Below are positions 1 through 9,207 of a stretch of DNA of 64,000 nucleotides, one piece after another (positions within the stretch are counted from its first letter, which is position 1; each line of letters starts with the position of its first letter). The notes beneath the pieces were generated by a model. The model was not told where the DNA came from. It worked only from the letters and a program-made list of their open reading frames with translations, and ran no database searches. Source of the stretch: CAIKNB01 sp964415965 (GTDB lineage: Bacteria; Patescibacteriota; Patescibacteriia; 2-12-FULL-60-25); NCBI GenBank assembly GCA_964415965.1, contig CAYQCK010000001.1, positions 248,001-312,000 on the forward strand. Direction: 5' to 3'. The position numbers were made by a program, and so were the translations under genes.

Positions 1-43
1 CCAAACCCAACCAGCCGAGGCGGTTCGGGTCCCAAACCGTCCG

Positions 44-226
44 GGTATTGACACTGGGGCCGTGGGATTGGTAAGACATGGCTGCGAGCTTACCCCCTGC
101 GTCCTGCTGCCATCGGGCTATCACGGGAGAAATTTCGAAAGTATCCCGGCTGTAATGGCCCAATGCCGGCAGGACAAAGGGGGTTTTATCTTACCGCTGC
201 CTGGAATCCCTCCGCCTGTCAATACC
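44..226 (+). ncRNA. Candidate 6S-like rod-shaped RNA
   Basis: The stretch folds into one long interrupted rod. Positions 44-53 pair perfectly with 217-226, 64-69 with 205-210, and 70-75 with 190-195. A large asymmetric central bubble follows, then 93-97 with 179-183, 101-107 with 169-175, 115-118 with 158-161, and an apical 124-128/144-148 stem. A rod of about 183 nt with a central bubble is the hallmark of 6S RNA, the RNA polymerase-binding regulator. A terminator-like hairpin follows at once on the plus strand. No protein frame here looks real. The family call is inference from shape only. Another long hairpin RNA, or transcription from the other strand, is possible. Confidence 0.45.
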
Positions 227-228
227 GA

Positions 229-262
229 AACCCGCCGGGGATAACCGGCGGGTTTGTCATTT
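229..262 (+). terminator. Terminator after the rod RNA
   Basis: A GC-rich hairpin (AACCCGCC ... GGCGGGTT) is followed by GTCA and a run of T on the plus strand. It ends the candidate RNA and may also serve the convergent pth transcript. Confidence 0.6.
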
Positions 263-279
263 TTTTCCGTTGGCGGGCT

Positions 280-840
280 TCACTTCATGCTGTTCCATTT
301 GGTCATCGCCTTCGGCAAGCCGAGCGTGATCCAGTCGAGGATGGCGTCGGGCGCTTCTTCCGCCGTCTTGATCGTCGCATCCTGCAACGCGCCGAGGACC
401 CAGTCCTCGGATTTGATTTCCTTGTTGTCCGGGCGGCCGATGCCGATGCGCAGCCGGGCGAAGTCCCGCCGTCCCGTCAGTTCGAAGATGGACGCGATGC
501 CGTTGTGCCCGGCGTCGCCGCCCTGCGGGATGAAGTTCATTTGGCCCGGCAAATGGTCCATGTCGTCCTGCACGATGAGCACGTCGTCGGGTCCGGCTTT
601 GTAGAAATTCATGAGCGCGACCGCGGCTTGGCCCGACAGGTTCATGAAGGTCTTGGGCTTGGCCAGGACCACGCGCTCGGTACCGACGAAAGCCCTGGCC
701 AGGTCGGCCTTGAAGTCGGCTTCCGCCGTCCAGAAGACGCCGAGCTTGTCGGCCAGCGCATCCAGCGCCAAGAAACCGGCGTTGTGCCTGGTCTTCGCGT
801 ACTGCTTGCCTGGGTTACCCAAGCCGAGGATGAGTTTCAT
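280..840 (-). CDS. pth: Peptidyl-tRNA hydrolase
   Basis: A 186-residue cytoplasmic enzyme that releases peptides from prematurely dropped peptidyl-tRNA so the tRNA can be recycled. The sequence opens with the family motif GLGNPGKQY (residues 6-14). It has the catalytic His19, the KPKTFMNLSG strand (61-70), an acidic QDDMD segment near 91-95 and the GHNG loop (111-114). Length and motif order match bacterial Pth. It lies 13 bp downstream of der on the same strand and is probably co-transcribed with it. Convergent with the candidate RNA at the window start. Confidence 0.95.
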   Translation of the reverse strand: MKLILGLGNPGKQYAKTRHNAGFLALDALADKLGVFWTAEADFKADLARAFVGTERVVLAKPKTFMNLSGQAAVALMNFYKAGPDDVLIVQDDMDHLPGQMNFIPQGGDAGHNGIASIFELTGRRDFARLRIGIGRPDNKEIKSEDWVLGALQDATIKTAEEAPDAILDWITLGLPKAMTKWNSMK

Positions 841-853
841 ACTTCCCTGATGA

Positions 854-2299
854 TCAGTACCTTGCGCCCTTGCGTCCGATCGGCCGCTTGCGCCGCTGGA
901 TGCGCTTTCCGCCCTTTTCCGCTTCCTGTTCGGCCAGCTTGGGCATGGGCAGATGTTCGACTTTGACCACGATCGGCGTGCCTTGGAAACCGAATTTCTC
1001 GCGCAGCCGGTTCTCGAAATAGCGGATCCAGGAATCGTGCACGGTCTGCTTGCCGCCGCGGATGGATATCAGGAACGTCGGCGGTTCGATCCCGACCTGG
1101 GTCACGTCGTGGATGTAGGGCGAGTAGTTGCCGAGTTCGGCCAACGGCTTCTTGCGCGCCACGACCGTCTTGAGCAGCTTCTGCAAAGCGTTGTAGGCGA
1201 TCTGGCGGCGGCGTTCCTCGCGCACCTTGAAGGCCATGTCGAGGACTTTGTCGGTCCTGAGCTTGTCCTTGGCCGAGATGAACATGATCGGCGCCCAGGA
1301 GAGGAAGGGGAAGGACGACCGGATGTTGGCTTCGTATTCGCGCGACGTCCGCTCTTCCTTGTCCTTGACCAGGTCCCATTTGTTGGCCACCAGGATCAGG
1401 CCTTTGGTCTCGTCCTCCATGAGCCCGGCCAGATGCTTGTCCTGGGTGCGCGCGTCCTCGGTCGCGTCCAGCACCAGGATGGCGATGTCGGCGCGGCGCA
1501 AAGCCTCGCGGTTCCGTTCCAGGGCTTCTTCATCCAGCTTCTTCTCGAGCTTGGAGCGCTTGCGCATGCCGGCGGTGTCGATGAGGACCACGTCCTCGCC
1601 TTTCCAGGTGAACGGGGTGTCGATCGGCTCGCGGGTGGTGTGGGCGGTGGAAGTGGCGATGACGCGCTCTTCGCCCAAGATGGCGTTGACAAGCGACGAT
1701 TTGCCGACGTTGGTCCGACCCATGACGACCAGCTTGAGGCCGCCGAGCTTGTCGGCCGGCAGGGGAGGACGGCCGAGGCGCGCCAGTTCTTCGTAGACCC
1801 GATCCAACAGGTCGCCGACCCCGCGTCCCGTCGAGGCCGAGCAGGGGACGGCTGGCCCGAACCGCAGGGCCATCGAGGCTTGGCTCCAGGCGTCGGCCAT
1901 GAACCGGATGTCGTCCAGCTTGTTGGCCACGAGCACGACCGGCTTGCCGAGTTTGCGCAGGAGTTTGGCGGCGGCTTCGTCCTGGGGCAGGATGCCGGCC
2001 TTGGCGTCGACCAGGAAGAGGACCAGGTCGGCGTCGGCCAAAGCCAGCTCGACCTGTTTGAGCATGCCGCGGCCGATGTCTTCTGCGGCCGAGACGTCGA
2101 GGCCGCCGGTATCCACGACTTCGAAATATTCGCCGCGCCAAATGACGCGTCCGTATTTGCGGTCGCGGGTGGTGTGCGGCGTGTCGGACACGATGGCGTG
2201 GGTCGTCTCGGTCAGCCGGTTCCAGAGCGTGGACTTGCCGACGTTGGCCCGCCCGACCAGGGCGACTATGGGGAGTTTGCGTTCACGGGGTGCGGGCAT
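854..2299 (-). CDS. der: Ribosome biogenesis GTPase Der (EngA)
   Basis: Double-GTPase assembly factor for the 50S subunit, 481 residues. The first G domain carries GRANVGKST (16-24) with a DTGG G3 motif. The second carries GRTNVGKSS near residue 195 with DTAG. Both are followed by NK.D motifs, and a KH-like C-terminal domain ends in a basic tail (KGGKRIQRRKRPIGRK). The tandem arrangement is diagnostic. It heads a minus-strand pair with pth and sits just downstream of the LCP gene. Confidence 0.95.
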   Translation of the reverse strand: MPAPRERKLPIVALVGRANVGKSTLWNRLTETTHAIVSDTPHTTRDRKYGRVIWRGEYFEVVDTGGLDVSAAEDIGRGMLKQVELALADADLVLFLVDAKAGILPQDEAAAKLLRKLGKPVVLVANKLDDIRFMADAWSQASMALRFGPAVPCSASTGRGVGDLLDRVYEELARLGRPPLPADKLGGLKLVVMGRTNVGKSSLVNAILGEERVIATSTAHTTREPIDTPFTWKGEDVVLIDTAGMRKRSKLEKKLDEEALERNREALRRADIAILVLDATEDARTQDKHLAGLMEDETKGLILVANKWDLVKDKEERTSREYEANIRSSFPFLSWAPIMFISAKDKLRTDKVLDMAFKVREERRRQIAYNALQKLLKTVVARKKPLAELGNYSPYIHDVTQVGIEPPTFLISIRGGKQTVHDSWIRYFENRLREKFGFQGTPIVVKVEHLPMPKLAEQEAEKGGKRIQRRKRPIGRKGARY

Positions 2300-2386
2300 A
2301 TTGGTGAGGGGGACAAGTCGATGGTCGACAGCCGGATAGCGGTATCCGCCATCGACTATCGACTCGCGGTTATCGGCTTTCGCTGT

Positions 2387-3847
2387 TTAATTATTCCCGT
2401 ACGGATTGACCAGGCTCAAGCTCGAGTCGCCCAGGATGACCAGGAAGTGGGTGGCCGTCGTGTAGAGGTTCTCGCGGGATTGGCTGTCGGTCTGCACGGT
2501 CTTGCCTGAGCCGGCCGTAGTTTGGGCGACGTTCGCATCCAGGAGCTTCTTGAGCTTGGCCAGCTCCTGGGGCTTGCTGCCGTTCGTCAGGTCGTAGATG
2601 ACCGTCTTCTCGTAGCCGCGTTTGGTGGCGTTGCCGGTCGCCTCGACGCTGTAGCCCATGGTCTCGAGCTTGGTCGAGACCTGCGAGGCGAAGCCGGTGC
2701 GCAGCGTGCCGTTCTTTATCTCGAGGCTGATGTGCTCGTTCGGGCGGTTCTGCTGGGCGACCTCTTCCTTGGTCGTGAACGGATCGGCGGCGGCCGCGCG
2801 GATTTCGGACCAATCGGGCTTGCGCGGGAAGAGCATGAAGGCGCCGTCGACGTTGGAAGCGACGAGCTCGCCGTCGGCCGCGTCGGTCAGGACGCGGGTC
2901 CGGATGGTCGTGTCCTTGAAACCCGAGGCGAGGGGCATCAGCTTGAGCGCGTCCCAGGCGGTCAGGTCGGTCTGGATGTTGGAGGAGAGCGCCGACCACA
3001 GGTCCGTCATCTTCTTCGGGTTGCCGAGCGTGCCGAGCGTGAAGAGCTTGGTCCGCACCGCCTCGAGCAGCAGCTGCTGGCGGCGGCTGCGGGCGAAGTC
3101 CGAGCCCTCGCCGTTGGTGCCGTGCCGTGAGCGGGCGTAGGTCAGGGCCCGTTTGCCGTCCATGTGCTGCCAGCCCTTCTGGAAGCTGACGCTCGTCCAT
3201 TTGTAGGGGTTCGGCCCGTCGTCCTCGGTGGGGAACGAGTTGTCGGTGAAGCTCTTCTCGACGTTGATGTCGACGCCGCCGAGCGCGTCCACGAAATTCT
3301 CGAAGCCCTTGAAGTCGATGCGGATGACGCGGTCGATGCGCACGTCGAGCAGCTTGTGGAACGCCTCGGCCGTGCGCTTCGCGCCTTCGCCCGGATTTTC
3401 CTTTTCGGCGTAGGCGTTGACCGCGTTGATCTTCTGGAAGCGGCCGTTGCCCAGGGGGTAGGCCATGTCGCGGGGGATGGACAGGAGGCCGATGCGCTTG
3501 TTCTGGCGGTCGAGGCTGGCCAGGATGATGGTGTCGGTCAGCTGGGCTCCGTCATGGTTCCCGCCGCCCACGCCCAGGAGCAGGATGTTTATCCGACCGT
3601 CCGGGGTGGCGAACGGGTCTTCCGCTTCGGCGCTCCCGCCCCCGAAAGCCAGCCGCTGCAACCCGCCCAAAGACAGCATCTGGCCGACCTCGTTCAGGAC
3701 GTTGGTCCCGCGGGTGGCCGCCCGGTATGAGGCGCCGGCGCCGAGCGAGGCCAGGCTGCCCACGACTAAAGTAAAAACGGCGGCCACTATGAGGGTGATC
3801 CGTCGTGCGTTGCGGTCGGCTGAGGGGTTGAGGAGGTCGATTTTCAT
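2387..3847 (-). CDS. LytR-CpsA-Psr (LCP) family cell-wall ligase with LytR_C domain
   Basis: A 486-residue membrane-anchored protein. A short cytoplasmic N-terminus is followed by one transmembrane helix (about 17-38). An extracellular LCP domain (about 85-265) carries the family signatures LLLGVGG, SIPRDMAYPL and YARSRHG with conserved Arg/Asp residues. A LytR_C-type domain lies at about 370-450. LCP enzymes transfer polyprenyl-linked glycopolymers to peptidoglycan or, in some lineages, to proteins; the acceptor here is unknown. It is divergent from the secretion operon starting at 3961. Confidence 0.9.
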   Translation of the reverse strand: MKIDLLNPSADRNARRITLIVAAVFTLVVGSLASLGAGASYRAATRGTNVLNEVGQMLSLGGLQRLAFGGGSAEAEDPFATPDGRINILLLGVGGGNHDGAQLTDTIILASLDRQNKRIGLLSIPRDMAYPLGNGRFQKINAVNAYAEKENPGEGAKRTAEAFHKLLDVRIDRVIRIDFKGFENFVDALGGVDINVEKSFTDNSFPTEDDGPNPYKWTSVSFQKGWQHMDGKRALTYARSRHGTNGEGSDFARSRRQQLLLEAVRTKLFTLGTLGNPKKMTDLWSALSSNIQTDLTAWDALKLMPLASGFKDTTIRTRVLTDAADGELVASNVDGAFMLFPRKPDWSEIRAAAADPFTTKEEVAQQNRPNEHISLEIKNGTLRTGFASQVSTKLETMGYSVEATGNATKRGYEKTVIYDLTNGSKPQELAKLKKLLDANVAQTTAGSGKTVQTDSQSRENLYTTATHFLVILGDSSLSLVNPYGNN

Positions 3848-3920
3848 GGGTCTGGTCGTGGACTGAATATAGCAGAGGAAGCGGTTTTTGGCGAGAGGGG
3901 GCGGGGTGGATTATCGGCGC

Positions 3921-3957
3921 TTAGTTATGCGCCGGGCGTGTGGTATACTAATCCAGA
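3921..3957 (+). promoter_or_regulatory. Promoter of the secretion-like operon
   Basis: An extended -10 (TGGTATACT, with TATACT at 3944-3949) lies 11 bp before the ATG at 3961. Transcription would therefore start within a few bases of the start codon, giving a very short or no leader. The -35 (TTATCG, 17 bp upstream) is weak. Confidence 0.5.
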
Positions 3958-3960
3958 AAT

Positions 3961-6810
3961 ATGCGCCATGCGCTCAAGCGTATTGATTTGAAATGGCAGG
4001 ACTTCTCGGACCGGATCCGCGAAGGGATTTGGACCGGCGTCATGCGCCTGGCGGGTTTGGACCGCCGCCAGCGCCTGGCCCTCGGGGCGTTGGGCGTCGC
4101 CCTCATCCTCGGTTCGTCCTGGGTCTCTCCGGTCGGGGCGCAGGAAGCCTTCTTCAACATCGGCGGCGCGGTCGGCTCGTATGTCATCCTGATGCTCTCG
4201 ACCGTCGTCATGGCGGTGTGCGTGTTGGGCATGGTCATCGCCATCCTGCTGGTCAAGCTGCTCATCGCCGTCGCCACGTACAACGATTTCGTCAACGCCG
4301 CCGCCGTGACCACCGGCTGGCCGCTCATCCGCGACGTGGTCAACATGTTCTTCATCGTGGTCCTGCTGATCATCGCCTTCTCGACCATCATCGGCTATAA
4401 GGAATTCGACTACAAGAAGCACGTCCCGCGCCTCCTCCTGATGGCCGTGCTCATCAATTTCTCCAAGACCTTGGTCGGCCTGCTCATCGATTTCTCGCAG
4501 GTCATCATGCTGACCTTCGTCAACGGCTTCAAGGAGGCGGCCTTCGGCAACTTCGTCAAGATGTTCGGGTTGGACGGCGTCATGTCCATCGTCAAGCAGG
4601 AGGGCGGGACCGGCATGGAGAACCTGGCCGACTCGATCGCCATGCTCATCTCGCTCCTGTTCGGAGTCACTATGCTGTCGGTCGTCTGCGTGATCGTCCT
4701 GATCATGCTCATCTACCTGACGGCGCGCATCATCGCCATCTGGGTCCTGCTCATCTTCTCGCCGATGGCGTTCTTCGTTTGGGCGCTGCCGCCGAAGCTG
4801 GCCAAGAGCCTCTCGAGGTTCTCGGGCCTGTGGTGGGAGCAGCTCTCGGCCTGGCTGACCGGCGGCCCGATCATGGCGTTCTTCCTCTGGCTGACCATGG
4901 CCATCGTGGCTTCGAGCGACAAGGCCTTCGCCACGGTCATGCCGAGCGACCCCGAGATGAGCTACGCCTCCAAACTCCTCAACCGGGCCGCGAAGCCGGA
5001 GCAGCTGGCGAATTTCGTGGTGGCCACGGCACTGCTGTTCATGGGCGTCAAGGAAGCCGTCCAGCAGTCCAAGAGCGCGAGCGAGTCCCTCGGCAAACTG
5101 GCCAAGAGCATCAAGGAATCCGGCGGCCCGATCGGCGGCGGCCTGAAACTGGCCGGCCGCGCAGCGGGCGCCACGGTCAAAGCCGGAGGCAAAGTCGCCG
5201 GCAAAGGCCTGGCCTTCGGCGCCAAGTCCCTCGACACCAAGTACGGCTTCAGCAAAGCTTTCGGGAAAGGCCTGTCGGGCGTCGGCGAACAGATGGGCAA
5301 GTTGGGCAAGGAAGGCTCGTTGCTCCGGACGCTCGGCACCGCTGGCGGCAAGGCTGTCCAAGACAGGGCGGCGGCTTTCACGACCATGGATTCCCAGCGC
5401 CTCAAGGGCGCCAAGGAGGATTTGTCCAAACGGACAGCGGGACAGCCGCGGGAACAGCAGATCCAGGCGGAGAACGTGATGACTGGAAGTAACGACGTGA
5501 ACGAAAAGAAAGCTGGTAATGCCGCCAAACTTAGTCGCCTACTCGACCCGAAGGACCGCAAAGCGGCCACTGGCGCAAGGCAGAAGGAGCTGACGGCACA
5601 TTACATGAAAAAGGAAGGTGGAGGTCGGGAACAGGCCGAAGCCGAAAGGTTGGCTTTCGCCCAGGCCAATTCGGAATACGACCGGGAGGTCGCGTCGCAG
5701 TTGGATACCATCCAGAACGACCCGGTTCTGAGCGCTGATGCGGAATTGATGGACAAGGTGAAGGCCGCCCGCAAGGACAATCCTGGCTTGGGCGGCGATC
5801 TCGGTAAGATTGCGGCTGGCGTCAAAGAACAGACCTTGGATCATCTACCGGCCGCGGCCTACCGCAACCTGGATGTGGGCATGGAGGCTTTGAAGGCTGC
5901 GGAAATCGTCCAGGGCGGAGCGGTGGTCCCGGATTTCGGACAGAAGATCAGGGATATCAAGAACCTGAGCGCCAGCCAGCGCGACGCCATGATGGCGACG
6001 GCGGCCGCTTTGCAGACCACGCAAGGCCAAGCTGCCTTGCGGGCCAATGCGAGCGGTCAGACTTCCGGTATGACGCTCGGCCTCGAGTCCGGCGGAGGTT
6101 TCGCGATGATGACGCAGAACGGCCAAATCGTGGAAGAGCGCGGAGGCGGCCGGCAGCAGGTCCAGCAGGCCATCCAAAGCGCAGCTGGCAACAGGATGGA
6201 TGCGGCCCAAGCCCAACAACTGGCCAGCCGCTTGCCCAGCAACCTCAACGAGACCCAGGCCGGAGCCGTCACGCGTGCGGTCGGAGTCGGCGCATATGCG
6301 CCAGGAGCGGCGTCGTACACCCCGGATCAGGCGCGGGCCATGGGACAGGTCCAGATTTCGGGTGTACCGACTTCACCCTCGTTCGGCATCGACCGCGGAG
6401 GCAATTACGAAAGCGCTGCCTACCAGCAGGCGCATGTGACCGAAACGGCTGCGCGCATCGGTGACTTGGGAAGCGGTGATGCCGACGCCAAGGGTGCGGC
6501 CGTACGCTACATCACCACTATAGACACCAGTATCATCTCGACCCAGGGCCAGGCTGCCGATACCATCGTCAGCGCCGTCCAAAACAACTTGCCTGCCATC
6601 GCGACCTCGGCTCCGGATGCGCCGATATTGGCCGCCATCCAGAAAGAGGCTGAACAGGCGGCGGTCCGTGCCGCCGCCGGGCAGGCCAAGGCCCTGGACG
6701 CCAAAATCACGGCAGTGGCCCAGCAGATAGCACAGAACAAAGTCGCGGCAGCTGGCGCGCGGCATAGCGGCGGTTCGGAGAGTGGGGCGCGGGAAATCGA
6801 CTTCGGCTAA
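3961..6810 (+). CDS. VirB6/TrbL-like polytopic membrane protein of a type IV secretion-like locus
   Basis: A 949-residue protein. The N-terminal third is hydrophobic, with an Ala/Leu-rich segment near 38-60 and about seven further transmembrane helices to roughly residue 360. The remainder is a soluble Ala/Gln/Gly/Lys-rich, low-complexity tail with little predicted structure. The topology resembles VirB6/TrbL channel components, and the downstream PrgI and VirB4 genes support that role. First gene of an operon with only 18 bp before the next gene. The subfamily is inferred from context; no sharp motif is visible. The long tail is unusual for VirB6 and could be cytoplasmic or secreted. Confidence 0.7.
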   Translation: MRHALKRIDLKWQDFSDRIREGIWTGVMRLAGLDRRQRLALGALGVALILGSSWVSPVGAQEAFFNIGGAVGSYVILMLSTVVMAVCVLGMVIAILLVKLLIAVATYNDFVNAAAVTTGWPLIRDVVNMFFIVVLLIIAFSTIIGYKEFDYKKHVPRLLLMAVLINFSKTLVGLLIDFSQVIMLTFVNGFKEAAFGNFVKMFGLDGVMSIVKQEGGTGMENLADSIAMLISLLFGVTMLSVVCVIVLIMLIYLTARIIAIWVLLIFSPMAFFVWALPPKLAKSLSRFSGLWWEQLSAWLTGGPIMAFFLWLTMAIVASSDKAFATVMPSDPEMSYASKLLNRAAKPEQLANFVVATALLFMGVKEAVQQSKSASESLGKLAKSIKESGGPIGGGLKLAGRAAGATVKAGGKVAGKGLAFGAKSLDTKYGFSKAFGKGLSGVGEQMGKLGKEGSLLRTLGTAGGKAVQDRAAAFTTMDSQRLKGAKEDLSKRTAGQPREQQIQAENVMTGSNDVNEKKAGNAAKLSRLLDPKDRKAATGARQKELTAHYMKKEGGGREQAEAERLAFAQANSEYDREVASQLDTIQNDPVLSADAELMDKVKAARKDNPGLGGDLGKIAAGVKEQTLDHLPAAAYRNLDVGMEALKAAEIVQGGAVVPDFGQKIRDIKNLSASQRDAMMATAAALQTTQGQAALRANASGQTSGMTLGLESGGGFAMMTQNGQIVEERGGGRQQVQQAIQSAAGNRMDAAQAQQLASRLPSNLNETQAGAVTRAVGVGAYAPGAASYTPDQARAMGQVQISGVPTSPSFGIDRGGNYESAAYQQAHVTETAARIGDLGSGDADAKGAAVRYITTIDTSIISTQGQAADTIVSAVQNNLPAIATSAPDAPILAAIQKEAEQAAVRAAAGQAKALDAKITAVAQQIAQNKVAAAGARHSGGSESGAREIDFG

Positions 6811-6828
6811 CCTACCATCAAATCAGCC

Positions 6829-8691
6829 ATGAAACGCCAGAAATTCTCGTCCTACTCCGAGATGCCAGACGGGCTGAGGAACTTTCTGTTCACCAAGGAT
6901 TTTGCCGACGCCGAGAGCGTGCTTCAGAAGAGGTTCGATCTGACGGATGCTGAACGTGTCCTCATCGGCGATCAGGTCATGGATACCGTCTTCGGCGACC
7001 AGGAATTGGGCGACATGGTCAAGCGGTTAAAGGCTGCGTTGGTTCCGGCCAAGCTGGACGAAGCCAAATGGCGGCAGCTCCTGACGGACGTCATCCAGAA
7101 GGAGTTCTGGCCCATCCGCGACCTGTTCGGCGACGAGCTGACGCGGGTCTTGGACGAGAACCAGGTCAGCACCGCGGGTTGGCCTGACGCCAAGGTCTAC
7201 CTCAAGCCCATGACCTATTCGGCCGCGGCCGGCGAGATCGCGACGCGCGGCGGCTTCAGCCTGCTCGGACCGCAGTCCCGCGAGCGGCTGCGCGACCTCA
7301 TCATGAGCAAGGCCAAAGGCGTGCGCATCGACGCCCAGGTCAAGGAAGTGCTGGTGCGTCCGGCGGATTTCGGCGGTTTGGGCCTGGATGCGGCCACGGC
7401 CGAGAAGACCATCAAGGCCATCAACGAGATGCTCGCTTCGGTCAAGGTCATGTCCGAGGACGAATACGCGGATTGGCTGGCCGATGAGGCGCGCAAAAAG
7501 ACCGAAGCCGAAAACCGGGCCAAGGAAGGCGAAATCAAGACCGAGGAAGACCGGGAGATAGCCGAAATCAAAGCCAAGATGCCGGCCAAGCCGGCGACTG
7601 TCCTGGACGACGTCGTGGAAAAATCGTACGCCGCGCTGACCTGGAAACCGGCCGACGAATATCTCGTCAACCGCCTGCGCCACATCATCTCGTCCCGTCT
7701 GCGGGACGTGCGGAGCGCGCTCGAGGTCGAGCAGCTGCTGCAGCGCGACACCAAGGTCGGGGGCGTGGGGCTCGAGCCGGATAAAGCCCGGAGCCTGGCC
7801 AAGGAAATCGAGGTCGCTTACGCCGCGTCCCATGACCAGGTGCTGTCTGAGGAAAAGCTCAAGATCGACCAGCAGCTGGTGGAACAGAAGGCAAAGATCG
7901 AGCAACGCAAGCTCCGCGAGGCCGAAGAGCACGCCAAGTGGTATCAGGAGAAGATCCTGGCGCGCAAGCAGGAAGAGGACCAGAAGAAACGGATGGCCGA
8001 GCAGATGCGGCAGAGCTTCATGGGCGGGGCCGCTGGGCAGGCGCCGCCGGCCGAGAAGATACTGCCGGTCGACATGAAGGAAGACCAAAAGGAGAAGCAG
8101 CGGTTCGGCGACATGGTCCCGGCCGTGGCCGCGGGCGCCGCGCCGATTGCCGTGCCTTTGTCCAAGCCGGCCGCCGAAAGCCGGCCGCCGGCCGCTCCGG
8201 CAGCCCCGGCCGCCGACAAGGTTCCGCAGCCCGCGCCGTTCGCCGCTCCCGTGGCCGCGGTCCAGGCCGCCCGTCCCGAGGTCAAGGTGTCGAAAGAGAC
8301 GATCGTCAAACAGCCGCTGGCCGCCGGCCTCAAGCCGCGCGTCGATGACGTCAAGTACGGGCCACGCCTGGTCAGCTTGGTCGACGAGCTGAAGACCATC
8401 TCGTTGTCCGAATTCCGGCGCATGGCCAAGGACCCGCAGCAGGCGGCCCAGAAGATTTTCCAGAAGCTCGAGACGCTCGGCGGCGAGTCGTTCGAAAAGC
8501 GGACCCAGGGCATCAAGGCGTTCCAGTCGTCGCCTCTGCAGCAGTCCTATCTCTCGCTGGTCGGCGAGTCGTTCAAGCAGGGGAAGAGCGTCCAGGACAT
8601 CGCCGAAGCCAAGCGCGCCGCGGGCGAGGACGCGCCCGCACCGGCCGAAATCGCAGCTGTCATTTCGCTCAACAGTAAGTTACACTACTGA
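6829..8691 (+). CDS. Coiled-coil-rich uncharacterised protein of the secretion-like operon
   Basis: 620 residues with no transmembrane segment or signal peptide. The N-terminal half alternates helical segments rich in charged residues. A strong coiled coil lies at about 340-405 (many Glu/Lys/Gln/Arg). An Ala/Pro-rich linker (about 430-490) precedes a conserved-looking C-terminal helical domain. I recognise no catalytic motif. Its fixed place between the VirB6-like and PrgI-like genes, six bases before the latter, suggests a cytoplasmic structural or regulatory part of the same apparatus. Function unknown. Confidence 0.75.
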   Translation: MKRQKFSSYSEMPDGLRNFLFTKDFADAESVLQKRFDLTDAERVLIGDQVMDTVFGDQELGDMVKRLKAALVPAKLDEAKWRQLLTDVIQKEFWPIRDLFGDELTRVLDENQVSTAGWPDAKVYLKPMTYSAAAGEIATRGGFSLLGPQSRERLRDLIMSKAKGVRIDAQVKEVLVRPADFGGLGLDAATAEKTIKAINEMLASVKVMSEDEYADWLADEARKKTEAENRAKEGEIKTEEDREIAEIKAKMPAKPATVLDDVVEKSYAALTWKPADEYLVNRLRHIISSRLRDVRSALEVEQLLQRDTKVGGVGLEPDKARSLAKEIEVAYAASHDQVLSEEKLKIDQQLVEQKAKIEQRKLREAEEHAKWYQEKILARKQEEDQKKRMAEQMRQSFMGGAAGQAPPAEKILPVDMKEDQKEKQRFGDMVPAVAAGAAPIAVPLSKPAAESRPPAAPAAPAADKVPQPAPFAAPVAAVQAARPEVKVSKETIVKQPLAAGLKPRVDDVKYGPRLVSLVDELKTISLSEFRRMAKDPQQAAQKIFQKLETLGGESFEKRTQGIKAFQSSPLQQSYLSLVGESFKQGKSVQDIAEAKRAAGEDAPAPAEIAAVISLNSKLHY

Positions 8692-8696
8692 CGGAC

Positions 8697-9134
8697 ATGC
8701 CCGATAAATTCATCGTCCCGCAATTCATCGATAAGGAGGACCAGATCCTCGGTCCGATAACGGTCCGGCAGTTTTTGATCATGCTGGTCGGCATGTTCGC
8801 CATCTTCATCTGCTACAAGCTCCTGCAGTTCGTGTATTTCATCTTCGCCGCCCTCGGCATCGCGGCTTTCGGCGGGACATTCGCCTTCGTCAAGGTCAAC
8901 GGCCAGCCGTTCCACATCTTCTTCATCAATATGCTCCAGACCGTGATGCGTCCGGCCTTGCGCGTCTGGGACAAGCGGCCGCTGGACATCGAGCTCCGCG
9001 AATACATCAAGCCCGAGGCCGCGCCGCCCGTCCGGGTCAGCTACCGCAAGGAAGCCCCGCCCTCCAGCCGCCTGCGCGACCTGACCTTGGTGGTCAACAC
9101 CGGCGGCGTGTATAAGCCGGAAGATGACGTGTAG
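8697..9134 (+). CDS. PrgI family membrane protein
   Basis: 145 residues. An N-terminal segment (KFIVPQFIDKEDQI) leads to two closely spaced transmembrane helices (about 23-40 and 43-62). A cytoplasmic tail follows with a WDKRPLDIE-type sequence. This is the layout of PrgI-family proteins, the VirB3-like partners of VirB4 in type IV secretion systems of Gram-positive and CPR bacteria. It sits directly upstream of the VirB4 pair, as expected for a VirB3 equivalent. Confidence 0.8.
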   Translation: MPDKFIVPQFIDKEDQILGPITVRQFLIMLVGMFAIFICYKLLQFVYFIFAALGIAAFGGTFAFVKVNGQPFHIFFINMLQTVMRPALRVWDKRPLDIELREYIKPEAAPPVRVSYRKEAPPSSRLRDLTLVVNTGGVYKPEDDV

Positions 9135-9207
9135 CGAGGCACTGGGAATTGGTAGCTGGGCGCTGGGTCATCCTCAGCCCCCAGCTACTAGCCCCTAGAA
9201 CCTAATT

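Noticed and set aside
953..2509. 518-residue open frame on the plus strand opposite der
   Set aside because: Antisense shadow of a canonical GTPase gene in GC-rich DNA; no domain or start signal.
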